Shown piece by piece: positions 34,154 to 44,705 of a DNA stretch of 64,000 nt; position 1 is the stretch's first letter; every line of letters begins with the position of its first letter. Location: the NCBI GenBank assembly GCA_037127315.1, contig JBBBDQ010001454.1:2601501-2665500 (forward strand). Direction: 5' to 3'. This DNA is from Ascarosepion bandense (taxonomy: Eukaryota > Mollusca > Cephalopoda > Sepiida > Sepiidae). Both the position numbers and the translations under genes were made by a program. Under the pieces are notes generated by a model, which did not search any database, was not told where the DNA came from, and saw only the letters and a list, made by a program, of their open reading frames with translations.

Positions 34154-34220
34154 GGCTTACGGTTATATCACGTAAAACACTGATTTCTGTACAATCACTG
34201 AAGTTAAGCAACACCGAGAG
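34154..34220 (+). pseudogene. 5S-rRNA-like 5' fragment
   Basis: ggcttacggttatatcacg begins like animal 5S rRNA (GTCTACGGCCATACCAC). The copy continues to tcactgaagttaagcaacac, the internal box A region. The 3' half is absent, so it is a fragment or the head of a 5S-derived SINE. Confidence 0.6.
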
Positions 34221-34461
34221 AATAAGATAGTGTCTGCTGAAGTTTCTGATAAAAGATCAAATGTGTATGCAAAAAGGTGCAACTTATGGGGCAAACATAG
34301 TGACATTTAAAAAAAAAAAAGCCCCTTGGAGAAAATAAATATGAGGATTTGAGTTTCAAAAAAGGCGTTATTTTACTCATTTAATCCCGGTAGATCCAAC
34401 CTATTTTACCCTGGATACACATTATATAGTTCTATAGATCCTGTAGTTTAACAAATGTTTT

Positions 34462-34584
34462 GATATTTTAGTCTATATGTTTTGTGTTTGTTCGATATTT
34501 TATCTTAAAATCCCTTTTTATAACCATATCAAGTCTAGTCACTTCGTAGATGACTGACTGCTTGGGAATCCCAAAGAGTGTTAC
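34462..34584 (+). repeat. Leader plus 5S-like fragment, copy 1
   Basis: A ~50-bp leader (ttagtctatatgttttgtgt) precedes ttataaccatatcaag, the 5S start. A jump follows to the 5S 3' half (tcgtagatgactgactgctt, gggaatccc). The same leader precedes another 5S start at 34918-35003, so leader and 5S part move together. Confidence 0.5.
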
Positions 34585-34639
34585 CTTTGATTTACGGTTG
34601 GTATAAATGATAACGCCTCAAAATTGCATCAGAAATCAA

Positions 34640-35368
34640 AGCATCTCGTACAACTGTTTCTTGGCATTTGAAAGCAGTTGAAAAAGTAAAAAAGAATTCT
34701 ATTGGTATGTTCGGCATGAACTGAATGAAACTAAAAATAACCAAAAATTTGTCGCTTGTTGTGAAATGAACAAAAGCTGAGGCTATATCTCGTATCAGTT
34801 CATAATATTTGGGATATTTGTCTGTTTCTTCTGCTGAACTGGAGTAAATGACTTTGCAGCGTTTGGTGATGGAACTCATAACTGCTCGAAAATTAGATAT
34901 GCTTCAACCAACGCTTTGATGCCTTAGTCTCTGTGCCCTGTGCTTGTTTGATATTTCATTTAAAATTCCGGCTTACGGCCATATCACGTCCAAACACCCG
35001 TCGCCGCATAAATTTAAGAAGCTTTGATCAGGAATTGACAAAAAACTGCCACAAATGAAGAAGAAAAAAAGTAATCTTTCACCAAGACAACGCACCGTGT
35101 GGCAAGTCGTTTGCAACGATGGCAAAAGTAAATGAATTACTTCCACATTCACCTTATTCTTGAGATCTGGCCCCCAGCGACTACTGACTGTTTGCAGACT
35201 TCAAAAGAATGTTCCAGAAAATAAAATTGGCTCCAATGAGAAGTGATATCGAAAACCGAGGCGTATTTTGAGGTCAAAGACAAATCGTTCTACAAAAAAG
35301 GCATCGAATTATTTGAAAAGCGTTGGAATCAGTGTATCACCTTAGAAGGAGATTATGTTGATGAATAA
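34640..35368 (+). mobile_element. mariner relic, second family
   Basis: N-terminal codons VSWHLKAVEKVKKNSIGMFG (about 34660-34725) match the HLK.IGKVKK..KWVPHEL region of mariner. After an interruption, codons at 35050-35365 give KKKVIFHQDNAPCGKSF, LLPHSPYS.DLAPSDY.LF, KRMFQ and the terminal GDYVDE, with the final two catalytic aspartates in place. The C-terminal end is intact to its stop, but stops and frameshifts elsewhere make it dead. Confidence 0.8.
34918..35003 (+). repeat. Leader plus 5S-like fragment, copy 2, inside mariner
   Basis: ttagtctctgtgccctgtgc aligns with the leader at 34469, followed by cggcttacggccatatcacg, a clean 5S 5' end. It lies between the N- and C-terminal parts of the mariner relic. 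Confidence 0.5.
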
Positions 35369-35408
35369 AGTCAAATATTGCCTGAAAGTTGTTGTTTTGT
35401 TATTGAAT

Positions 35409-35479
35409 GATGTCATATATATATACAGTACTGTGTAAAAGTAATACTTTTACACAGTACTGTATATATATATGACATC
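35409..35479. repeat. Perfect 35-bp palindrome of Tc1-type ends
   Basis: Arms 35409-35443 and 35445-35479 are exact reverse complements around a single A. They contain tacagtactgtgtaaaagta, the end motif of the Tc1-like element at 35571-36895. Confidence 0.95.
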
Positions 35480-35542
35480 ATACATCATATGACAAGAACT
35501 ATTTTATATTTTATGAGGCATCAAAATAATGTTTAAAATCCA

Positions 35543-35598
35543 TCCTGTTCTAACACTTTTGCACACTACCGGTAATGTGCAAAAGTATTAGGACAGGA
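35543..35598. repeat. Zero-spacer palindrome at the Tc1-like left end
   Basis: Two 28-bp halves meet at ACCGGT. They match at 25 of 28 positions (aacacttttgcaca and tgtgcaaaagtatt). The right half is the element's left end; the left half is an extra inverted copy. Confidence 0.85.
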
Positions 35599-36891
35599 GT
35601 GATTTTCCTAAAAACCTCACTGAAATTCAAATACAGGGTGAAAAGCCAAGTAAATTGCTAATAAATATTGATTATTTAAAACTAGGTGTAAAAGAAATGC
35701 ATTAAAAGAAGTTATATTTAATTTTTCCTATTTTCTATTAAACAAGTTATTTTGATACTACTCATTAGTCTATTATCCTTGGATATGACATTTTTCTTAT
35801 CCACCCTCTCGAATTGAGCTGTAAATAGTGTCAGCATAGTATAAAAGTTCCTTTTTAAACCTTGTTTTGATAATAGCTGTCTGACCTCGAGGAGTTCATG
35901 CAGGTGCTCTTTATTTTTAAACTTGGCAAATAATTTATTTTTTAAACAGCCCATAATGCCAAAGGTAGCAGAGCTAACAATTGCACAAAGGAGCAGAATA
36001 AAGGCTTTAAGAGACGTTGGGTGGAACTTTAAAAGGAATTTAGCTGACATCAAATGTTCGCCAAATACAGTGAAATACACCCTGGATAGAGAAAAAGAAT
36101 CTGGGAACTTTGAAACAAAGAAGAGGAATGGACGGCAAAGGAAACTATCTGATAAAATAGTTTAAATATCTACGATTAGCTAGCCCGAGAGACTGGAAGA
36201 AGACAGCCCGTGAATTAAGGGACGAGTGCAACAAACTGTTTCCTAAAAATGAATAGATTTCTAGTTCCACAGTTACCAGAAGTCTTTGTGAAAATGGATT
36301 GTATGGGAGAGTAGCGGTTAGGAAACCATTGTTGCGTGAAGTAAACGTAAGAAAGAGCTTAGAATTTGCAAAACAACACACGGATTAAACGGTAGATCAG
36401 TGGAAGAAACTACTCTGGACAGACATGTCAAAATTTGAACTTTTGGCTCTGACAGTAGGTTAGGCGGAGATCAAATGAAAAGTACCTTGCAAAAGACTTT
36501 GTGCCAACACTGAAGCATGGCAGTAGAAATATTCTTGTTTGGGGATGCATTATTGGCCAGAGAATTGGAAACCTGAAGAAAATTGATGGAAAGATTGATA
36601 AAAAATGTGTCACCAGATTCTTATCCGTCATGGTGTCCCATCTGGTACACGTTTAATAGGGAAAAGAAAAGCTTCGGAATTTGAATTGGTCTCCACAATA
36701 TCCTGATCTCAGTCCTATTGAACATCTATGGGATATTTGGGATAAAAACTGATAAATCTAATGTTACTTTGCAAGAAACACTTTAGGAACAATTATAAAC
36801 TGCTTGGCAGAAGATACCATTCGATCCATTGAAGAAGATATATGCCACATAGAATACAAAATAGTTATTGTCCTAATACTTTTGCACAGTA

Positions 36892-36895
<4 letters not shown>
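35571..36895 (+). mobile_element. Tc1-like transposon, decayed
   Basis: It is bounded by tgtgcaaaagtattaggaca at the left and its inverse tgtcctaatacttttgcaca at about 36870-36889. The interior is a dead Tc1-type transposase (35956-36750). The right end runs into (AT)n at 36896, so a TA target duplication cannot be resolved. Confidence 0.85.
35956..36750 (+). pseudogene. Tc1-like transposase pseudogene
   Basis: The first frame starts MPKVAELTIAQRSRIKALRD and includes DIKCSPNTVKYTLDR and a GRQRKLSDKIV linker, a typical paired-like helix-turn-helix with an AT-hook-like GRQRK. It stops at 36165. Further codons in shifted frames read LREVNVRKSLEFAKQH, QWKKLLWTDMSKFELFG (containing the first catalytic D region), NILVWGCI and NWSPQYPDLSPIEHLWD, the DLSPIEHLW block with the final E. 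The middle DN motif is deleted or unrecognisable. It cannot encode an active enzyme. Confidence 0.8.

Positions 36896-36953
<58 letters not shown>
36896..36953. repeat. (AT)n microsatellite
   Basis: A pure TA run abutting the Tc1-like right end. Confidence 0.95.
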
Positions 36954-36957
<4 letters not shown>

Positions 36958-36999
36958 TTCTGTTCAAGGATTCCATTGAATATCTAAAAAATATGTCCA

Positions 37000-38155
37000 A
37001 TATCTGAGTGCCTTCAAAAGCCATTGTCAAAGAGTTTCTGTTTTGTGATATTTTACTTTCATATTTTTTCAAATATTAATATCGTGTATTCACACTAATG
37101 TCTGTTTTCTTTTTCAAAATCGCGTCTTCAAGCGTCAGCTCGGGCTGTGTTCAGTTTTTTTTATATCTTATTTAATATATTTGCTTCAGAATTTAGTAAA
37201 ATAGTATTGATGTTTTATTGTTCGTTTCTTATGTTTAATTCTTCTAGCCTTGACTTATTTCTATATTATTTCTATGTTATTTTTTATATTGATAATGATT
37301 TGTCAGATACGTTGTTATGTCTTTCTTGTTATGGCTATTGCTTTACTCGCACTATTATCGTATAAATAGCCAGTTAATCCGCGTGATAATGTATGTGTCT
37401 TTTGTGTAATCAATAAGTATGTCGTTTGAATTATTAATATTTTTAGCGACGCATTCTCAAAGTACGCAAGCAAATTCTAAAATAATATTAGTTTATTGAT
37501 GTTTTGATAGTTTTTTAAAACTTGATGTTTTTTAATTAAAAGAACGTGGCACAAAAACAAAATTCTGTGATGATTGATTGTAAGTGAAATGAAACAAACT
37601 TAAATCTTGAACAAAAATCATTTGCTGCTCTTTAATCAAACATTTAGTGGAATATTGTTTTTCAAGAAAACGGTCCGAAAGAAAAAGCATCTTTAAGTGA
37701 AGAAATAATAAACACTACATTCAACGATCTTTTACGGGAAAAGTAATGACTAAACATACATACATTATCATCATCATGCACTCATAAACACGGATGTCCG
37801 TAAGAAATCAAATTTATATTGCACGATGTCAAATTTCATGAATAAAATCAAGTTAATGTCTTCACTATAAAACTGTTATTAACAAAACAATATGTGTACA
37901 ACTTTCACAATACACGTATGTAATAGATATATTGAGGTACTATATATTGTCACTATCACGTGAATTTTAGCTTAAGATCCCTACTTTCAAAGATATTTAC
38001 AATAACTTATTTGCACTTGTGAGACATTGTTTTTGCCAGTATAGTGATATTAAATTATATTCACTGATATTTAGTTTTTAATTCAAGATACATAAATAAT
38101 GCCATAATAAGAAAGTATAAACCCTCTCTCTCATTCTTTGACTTTCTCTCTCTCT
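37000..38155. other. Unassigned AT-rich sequence
   Basis: No domain or element end was recognised; a 72-codon hydrophobic frame at 37147-37365 has no family resemblance and AT-driven composition. Confidence 0.4.
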
Positions 38156-38156
38156 C

Positions 38157-38159
<3 letters not shown>

Positions 38160-38200
<41 letters not shown>

Positions 38201-38295
38201 AGTGAATACAGAACGAAGAATTCTTACAACGTCCAAAACATTAATTTAAAACAGTGCTCGATTAGGTATATGTTCTAAAATATAATTTATAATAT
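38160..38295. repeat. (AT)n plus PLE-terminal-like segment
   Basis: TA run at 38160-38197. After it, gtgaatacagaacgaag, acgtccaaaacattaattta and aaacagtgctcgat match 12295-12360, the PLE terminal region with hammerheads. The hammerhead core itself is not present here. Confidence 0.6.
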
Positions 38296-39842
38296 GGGAA
38301 TTTACCTAGCAGGCCGACTCGCTTTGATATTTGGGAAAAGCAAGAATTGAAGAATGAATCTTAATTCAAATTTCCTGTGTTAAACTGTGAGCTACTTTGG
38401 CCAAGTTATCAGCAGCCATTACAGCTCCATGCCACGTGTTGTTCTTTGAATGGGAATTTACCTAGCAGGCCGACTCGCTTTGATATTTGGGAAAAGCAAG
38501 AATTGAAGAATGAATCTTAATTCAAATTTCCTGTGTTAAACTGTGAGGTATTTTCCGTTTGTTTTTTTTTTTTTTTTTTTGTTTTTATATATATCTATGT
38601 TTTTGTTCTCCCCCCCCCCTTTTTGGAGTTCATGCTTCATTTAGGAGGAAAAAAAAAAGTTTGAAATTTATATTTATTCTGTTATGCGAAGCTACTTTGG
38701 CCAAGTTATCAGCAGCCATTACAGCTCCATGCCACGTGTTGTTCTTTGAATGGGAATTTACCTAGCAGGCCGACTCGCTTTGATATTTGGGAAAAGCAAG
38801 AATTGAAGAATGAATCTTAATTCAAATTTCCTGTGTTAAACTGTGAGGTATTTTCCGTTTGTTTTTTTTTTTTTTTTTTTTTTTTTGTTTTTATATATAT
38901 CTATGTTTTTGTTCTCCCCCCCCCTTTTTGGAGTTCATGCTTCATTTAGGAGGAAAAAAAAAGTTTGAAATTTATATTTATTCTGTTATGCGAAGCTACT
39001 TTGGCCAAGTTATCAGCAGCCATTACAGCTCCATGCCACGTGTTGTTCTTTGAATGGGAATTTACCTAGCAGGCCGACTCGCTTTGATATTTGGGAAAAG
39101 CAAGAATTGAAGAATGAATCTTAATTCAAATTTCCTGTGTTAAACTGTGAGGTATTTTCCGTTTGTTTTTTTTTTTTTTTTTTTTTGTTTTTATATATAT
39201 CTATGTTTTTGTTCTCCCCCCCTTTTTGGAGTTCATGCTTCATTTAGGAGGAAAAAAAAAAGTTTGAAATTTATATTTATTCTGTTATGCGAAGCTACTT
39301 TGGCCAAGTTATCAGCAGCCATTACAGCTCCATGCCACGTGTTGTTCTTTGAATGGGAATTTACCTAGCAGGCCGACTCGCTTTGATATTTGGGAAAAGC
39401 AAGAATTGAAGAATGAATCTTAATTCAAATTTCCTGTGTTAAACTGTGAGGTATTTTCCGTTTGTTTTTTTTTTTTTTTTTTTTTTGTTTTTATATATAT
39501 CTATGTTTTTGTTCTCCCCCCCCCCTTTTTGGAGTTCATGCTTCATTTAGGAGGAAAAAAAAAAGTTTGAAATTTATATTTATTCTGTTATGCGAAGCTA
39601 CTTTGGCCAAGTTATCAGCAGCCATTACAGCTCCATGCCACGTGTTGTTCTTTGAATGGGAATTTACCTAGCAGGCCGACTCGCTTTGATATTTGGGAAA
39701 AGCAAGAATTGAAGAATGAATCTTAATTCAAATTTCCTGTGTTAAACTGTGAGGTATTTTCCGTTTGTTTTTTTTTTTTTTTTTTTTGTTTTTATATATA
39801 TCTATGTTTTTGTTCTCCCCCCCCCTTTTTTTGGAGTTCATT
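38296..39842 (+). repeat. About 300-bp tandem array upstream of the LINE
   Basis: Units begin gggaatttacctagcaggcc at 38296, 38452, 38752, 39056, 39355 and 39658, with lengths 156, 300, 304, 299, 303 and about 185 (partial). Units 2-5 are nearly identical apart from homopolymer length (T tract of about 17-23, C tract of 7-10, A tract of 9-11). Unit 1 lacks a ~145-bp block, from the T tract to the tatgcgaa. The frames of about 70 codons repeated in each unit follow the T tract and the repeat, and I do not regard them as genes. The array sits 0.6-2.1 kb upstream of the LINE start codon. Confidence 0.95.
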
Positions 39843-39847
39843 TGGAC

Positions 39848-39931
39848 TTTAACTAAGTTAAAACTTAGTTAAACTCCACTTTTGTAAGTTTGTGTTTTTT
39901 TTTTTTTTTTTTCAAAGGATTGTTCGTGTTC

Positions 39932-39964
<33 letters not shown>

Positions 39965-40440
39965 GGAGTAGATAGGTCACACTATCGCCCGGTCTATACT
40001 CCTCCCACGTCTATTGAACTGGAGTAGAGGCTCGTTCCTTGTTTCCTGTTTAGGATGTGGTTTCCGGTTTTCACTTCTCTCTCTTCAGACCTTGGTACTG
40101 GTGCTTCCGTGAGTTTCCTGCGATCTGGCCGGTTGGTGGCAATGGCTCATCACTGTGAGGGTACCGGGTTGGCAGTTTCCTGGTTGCTGCTTCCGACTGG
40201 TAGTTAGGAGCCCTAACTCTTGCGTAGCGTCAAGAGCGGCTGCTCTGATCAACAGTTGTATAATATCGGGGTTCTTGTAGTGCCATGTCGCGCATGGATA
40301 GGTGTCCCTGCAAGCGCTTTCGGTGGGCAACCCCGAGGCCACACCTTGTTGCAGCCCTAGCCAGTCCCCCTCCCAGCTCAGATCGTGGGTAATGACCGCC
40401 TGTATCCTCTACCCTAGGTCCCTTTCTATAAACCATAAAC
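39848..40440 (+). promoter_or_regulatory. Putative LINE 5' untranslated region
   Basis: After a 12-bp palindrome (39848-39873) and two T tracts (about 39895-39912, 39938-39960), composition shifts sharply to GC-rich from about 39980 until the start codon. Such a shift is expected if this is the leader of the retrotransposon rather than local host DNA. I see no TATA box. The actual transcription start is unknown. Confidence 0.55.
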
Positions 40441-43332
40441 ATGACAAGACAAAACAGAAATGACCCTAAACCAGCTAAATCCAAACCACCTAAGCCCATT
40501 AACCTCTCCTTCACTAATATCCGAGGCATTCGTACTAACTTTGCTAGTGTAGAAGCGTTCCTGCATGAAAAGTCCCCTGACATCCTCGCGCTCTGCGAAA
40601 CTAACCTCAACTCAACTATTCCCTCCTCTGACCTCTTCATCCCTGGTTATCTTCCCCTTTTAAGGAAGGATTCTACTGTCCACATGCATGGGCTGGGTGT
40701 TTATGTCAGCGAACACCTCCCCATAACTAGGGTGACTTCACTCGAATCTACTGACCACCAATACATATGTCTCCGCTTGTCTCTCCTCAGTTCGGTTAGC
40801 TACCTATTCTTCCTTTACCGTTCTCCCTCCTCTCCTGACTGCTCCCTACTAGATAGCATTGCCGACGACATAGATAAGGCTATTACCTATCACCCATTTG
40901 CCCACATATTTGTATTTGGAGACCTCAATGCCCATCACTCTGAGTGGCTTGAAAACGCTGTTACTGATTCGGCGGGCACTCACGCCATGAACTTTGCTAT
41001 TTCCCAATCCCTTACGCAAGTGGTGGACTTCCCCACTCGCTTCCCAAGCACACCCTCGGGTCATTCCTCACTGCTAGATATATGTTTCACCTCTGCGCCC
41101 GACGCCTGTCAAGTCTCGCAGCTTTGCCCTCTCGGCAACTCCGACCACGCTGTAGTCTCCCTCAGTATTTCTTTCCAATCTCACTCCCCCCAGGATCCCC
41201 CTACTCATAGAACCTCCTACCTCTACCAAAAAGCTGACTGGGAAGCCTTTCGCGATTTCCTCTGCGACGTCCCTTGGGGAAAAGTGTTTGACCTATCAGT
41301 TGATGACTGTGCCTCTGAGGTCTCGTCATGGGTGAAAGCTGGCATTGATGCCTTCATACCCACCAGGAAGTATTGCTTAAAACCTCATTCCCCTCCGTGG
41401 TTCTCTCCAGCCTGCTCAGCCGCCATTGCCCACAGGAACCATTACTTCCATCTATTCCAGAGACAGCCAACTGATCACAATAGGCGCCTGTTCACATCCG
41501 CTCGCAGTGAGTGCAAGAGAACTCTAAATGACGCCAAACAGTTGTTTGCGGAGAGAATGCGACAGCACATAGCTGACCGCAAGTTCGGCTCCAAGGACTA
41601 TTGGAGGATTTGTAAACGAGTGCTCAACAATAGGAAATCCTCAATACCTCCTTTAATCCATGGATTTGACGTTCTCACGTCATCTGCTGAGAAAGCTGAG
41701 TGCTTTGCCCGCAGATTCTCATCCAACTCCACACTCGACTCGTCCGGAGTGCACCCACCCGACTTCCCTATTAGAACTGAGGCCAAACTGCATGACGTGT
41801 ATATTACCCCGACAATAGTATCCAGAGTAATTTCAAAACTCGACCCCCATAAGGCGTGTGGAGACGATGGAATCCCGGTGATAGTCCTTAAGAGGTGTGC
41901 CCCTGAACTTTCCCCTGTCCTCTCTAAACTGTTTAACTACTGCCTTTCTGCTTCCTGCTTTCCTGCATGCTGGAAATTCTCCTCAGTCGTTCCTGTCTTT
42001 AAGAATTGTGGTGAACCCTCGGACCCATCCAACTATCGCCCTATCAGTCTCCTACCAATATTCGGGAAAGTGTTCGAGGCTATAATAAATGCTGAAATAG
42101 TTCATCATCTCACCGCCCACAAGCTGTTCTCCGACAGGCAATATGGATTCCGATTTGACAGGTCCACAGCCGACCTGCTAACTACTGTAACGGAGTACAT
42201 GCTACAGGCCCTTGATGAGTCTGACGAGGCTCGCGCGGTTGCTCTGGATATCTCCAAGGCTTTCGACAGGGTTTGGCACCCTGGCCTCCTATGCAAACTA
42301 CGCGGTTATGGTATTACCGGTCGCCTGCTTGACCTAATCCAATCTTTCTTAAATAACCGCAAAATGAAGGTCGTTCTGAATGGGCGTGCCTCTTCGTCCT
42401 ACAGCACGAATGCTGGTGTCCCACAAGGCTCTATCCTGGGCCCAACGCTCTTCCTTATTTTCATCAACGACCTCCCAGATGAGATCAGGTCCCAAGTAGG
42501 CATCTACGCAGATGACACTACAATATACTCCCGCTCCAGTAAGAAACCTGTCGTGGCGGACAGACATAATCTCGCTGCTGACCTTGAGCGGGATCTACAC
42601 TCTGTGGTGAACTGGGGCAAGAAGTGGCTTGTCAACTTTAATTCCTCTAAGACCAAGCTGTTGTCTGTCAACCATTACAGGCAACCTCTTCTGCCTCCCA
42701 TAAGCATGGACCAGATGATTCTCCCGGAGAGTAATACACTACGCCTCCTCGGACTTACCCTGTCCTCAGACCTCAAATGGAAGCACTATATTGAATCCAT
42801 AGCAAAATCTACTGCTAAGAAGATTGGGTCACTATGTCGATCCAGGATGTTTTTTCCACCTGAATCCATCCTGCATATATACAAGTCAACCATCCGTCCG
42901 TGCATGGAGTACTGCTGCCATTTATGGTCAGGTGCCCCTGCCGTTCTCCTCAGTGTTCTTGACAAGCTCCAAAGGAGAGTCTGTAATGTGATAGGTACTG
43001 ATCTGGCGACTCGTCTGCAGCCACTTTCCCATCGTCGAAATGTGGCCTCCCTCTGTCTCTTCTATAAATACTTTCATGGCTTCTGCTCGGATGAGCTTAA
43101 GTCACTGATGCCTCCTCAACAGGTGTTTACCCGTTCAACCAGACTGGCAACTGGGTCCCACCCATTCACAGTCAGGTTAGCCAAACGCAGACGACAATTC
43201 TACTCCTGCAGCTTCCTCTCTCGCACTTCCCGCCTGTGGAACTCACTCCCGTATTCTTGCTTTCCTGACGGCTACGACCTCCAGAAATTTAAAAGCAAAG
43301 TTAATACTCACCTACTAACCACTGGCCTCTAG
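40441..43332 (+). CDS. LINE ORF2-type endonuclease / reverse transcriptase, intact
   Basis: A 963-codon uninterrupted frame. An apurinic-type endonuclease occupies about residues 20-245: NIRGI (26-30), LCETN with E53, VFGDLNAHH with D161/N163/H165, and NSDHAVV (234-240). A reverse transcriptase spans about 455-780: NYRPISLLPIFGKVFE (531-546), QYGFR (567), ALDISKAFDRVWH with D603 (601-613), GVPQGSILGP (659-668), YADD (689-692) and LRLLGLTLSSDLKW (767-780). The C-terminal SRTSRLWNSLP (927-937) is typical of jockey/CR1-related LINEs. It supplies target-primed reverse transcription. No separate ORF1 (gag-like) is visible upstream. All catalytic residues I can check are present, so this copy may be competent. 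The exact clade is unresolved. Confidence 0.92.
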   Translation: MTRQNRNDPKPAKSKPPKPINLSFTNIRGIRTNFASVEAFLHEKSPDILALCETNLNSTIPSSDLFIPGYLPLLRKDSTVHMHGLGVYVSEHLPITRVTSLESTDHQYICLRLSLLSSVSYLFFLYRSPSSPDCSLLDSIADDIDKAITYHPFAHIFVFGDLNAHHSEWLENAVTDSAGTHAMNFAISQSLTQVVDFPTRFPSTPSGHSSLLDICFTSAPDACQVSQLCPLGNSDHAVVSLSISFQSHSPQDPPTHRTSYLYQKADWEAFRDFLCDVPWGKVFDLSVDDCASEVSSWVKAGIDAFIPTRKYCLKPHSPPWFSPACSAAIAHRNHYFHLFQRQPTDHNRRLFTSARSECKRTLNDAKQLFAERMRQHIADRKFGSKDYWRICKRVLNNRKSSIPPLIHGFDVLTSSAEKAECFARRFSSNSTLDSSGVHPPDFPIRTEAKLHDVYITPTIVSRVISKLDPHKACGDDGIPVIVLKRCAPELSPVLSKLFNYCLSASCFPACWKFSSVVPVFKNCGEPSDPSNYRPISLLPIFGKVFEAIINAEIVHHLTAHKLFSDRQYGFRFDRSTADLLTTVTEYMLQALDESDEARAVALDISKAFDRVWHPGLLCKLRGYGITGRLLDLIQSFLNNRKMKVVLNGRASSSYSTNAGVPQGSILGPTLFLIFINDLPDEIRSQVGIYADDTTIYSRSSKKPVVADRHNLAADLERDLHSVVNWGKKWLVNFNSSKTKLLSVNHYRQPLLPPISMDQMILPESNTLRLLGLTLSSDLKWKHYIESIAKSTAKKIGSLCRSRMFFPPESILHIYKSTIRPCMEYCCHLWSGAPAVLLSVLDKLQRRVCNVIGTDLATRLQPLSHRRNVASLCLFYKYFHGFCSDELKSLMPPQQVFTRSTRLATGSHPFTVRLAKRRRQFYSCSFLSRTSRLWNSLPYSCFPDGYDLQKFKSKVNTHLLTTGL

Positions 43333-43545
43333 CTCTCTCTCCCCTCCCCTGTATAAGCTTCCCTTTCTCTCCGCCCATGTACCTGTCATTGCACCTGCTT
43401 TCTCAGTTTTCTATTGTTCCTTTCTAACTAGCTTGTACTCCTCACTCTTTTCTAATTAATCTTTCTACACTTATGTAACCCCCTGCACATCAGTGGCGTT
43501 TCTGCCTTGCTCGGGGTGAAATGATTAAAAAAAAAAAAAAAAAAT
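43333..43545 (+). other. LINE 3' untranslated region and tail
   Basis: About 210 bp ending ctcggggtgaaatgattaaa followed by an A tract, then (TA)n. The same 3' end is found in the copies at 1.26, 20.7, 32.3 and 48.8 kb, so it is likely the region recognised by the reverse transcriptase. Confidence 0.85.
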
Positions 43546-43892
43546 ATATCTATATATATATATATATATAAAGTAGCGAGCATAAAGATCGGAACGATGT
43601 TAAGGAAAAGTTTAAATGTGAAATAATCTTTTATTTTTAAAGCTTCATAGAACATTTTATCAAGAAAAAAATTTATGAAATAAAGGTAAATTATATAATT
43701 CCAAAATATGAAGCTTAATAATCTTATTTTTGATAAAGTTATAAGAAAAATTATATAATATTAAGAAACAAATAGATGATCAAAAACATCAGAACGATTA
43801 ACAAAATCATACTATTATAATGGATGCATCATATTCGAATAAAAATAGCGTTCATAAATAATTAATTCTTGATGTGAAAAACCATTCTCCTT

Positions 43893-44700
43893 TTAAATTA
43901 GTCCAAAGTTCTTCGATATTTCTTGGATTTTTTCCTTAGTTCTTTCATTTAGTAACTTCCAAACATTCTCATTAGGATTCATGTCTGAGCTTTGAGCAGG
44001 CCTCTCCATAAAAGTAATATCCTCCTCAGAAAGAAATGTCTTAATAGACTTCACTATGTGACATGGCGCGTTATCAAGCATAAATAGAGCTGGATGATTA
44101 ATTGCAGTTCTCAAATTAGGTACAACATTTTTCTTCAATATCTCTTTGTATACAGTTGCGTTAATTTCATTGTGTATCCTAACAAGAAGTTCCGTACCAT
44201 CAACTGAAATCATGCCAAACACCATCACACTTCCTTCTCCAAATTTAACGCTACTTTTAGTGCACTTAGGCAAATATCGTTCCTTAGGACTGCGTCGAAC
44301 GAACCTTCTCCAGTCACAACCGAACAGGTTAGACATTGACTCATCGCTGAAATGAAAACAATCTCACTGTTCTTATGTCCATATGACGTGTGCAGTGGCA
44401 ATTTTCAATCGGCTCATTTGATTCCTTTTAGAAGTGTAAGGCTTCGTAGATGTTACTCGAATGTTCAGATATAATTAAGTCTTTGGGAAATAGTCTGCCT
44501 TGATATTTTAGTGCCAATGTTAGCATTAGTTCTTTTTTATTCTTTATCAATCCATATGTCTTCCCTTGCAGTAGTTTTCCTAGTCCTGCCAGGTGGTTTC
44601 TTGGCTTCACATGTTTCCTCAAGTTTTCTTAAAATACTATGAATAACACTTAGATTTCCCCACACTCTTTGAAATATCCCCAACTGATATCTCCCAGAGG
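43893..44700 (-). pseudogene. Tc1-type transposase pseudogene (DD34E)
   Basis: Minus-strand order: SVGDISKSVGKSK then ILRKLEE, CEAKKPPGRTRKTTARED (GRPR-like hook), FSDESMSNLFGCDWRRFVRR (first catalytic D), FGEGSVMVFGMI, LFMLDNAPCH (second D) and SSDMNPNENVWKLL (final E, 34 residues after the second D). The last 147 codons (44336-43893) are open; the upstream part is in other frames with stops. The N-terminal helix-turn-helix is incomplete. The catalytic triad survives, but the gene is broken. Confidence 0.82.
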
Positions 44701-44705
44701 TTCGA

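Noticed and set aside
34592..34879. 95-codon minus-strand frame
   Set aside because: It is antisense to the mariner N-terminal relic.
38559..39671. Near-identical ~70-codon frames repeated in each tandem unit
   Set aside because: They start within T tracts whose length sets the frame, recur only because of the tandem repeat, and have homopolymer-driven composition (poly-F, poly-P, poly-K). No evidence for translation.
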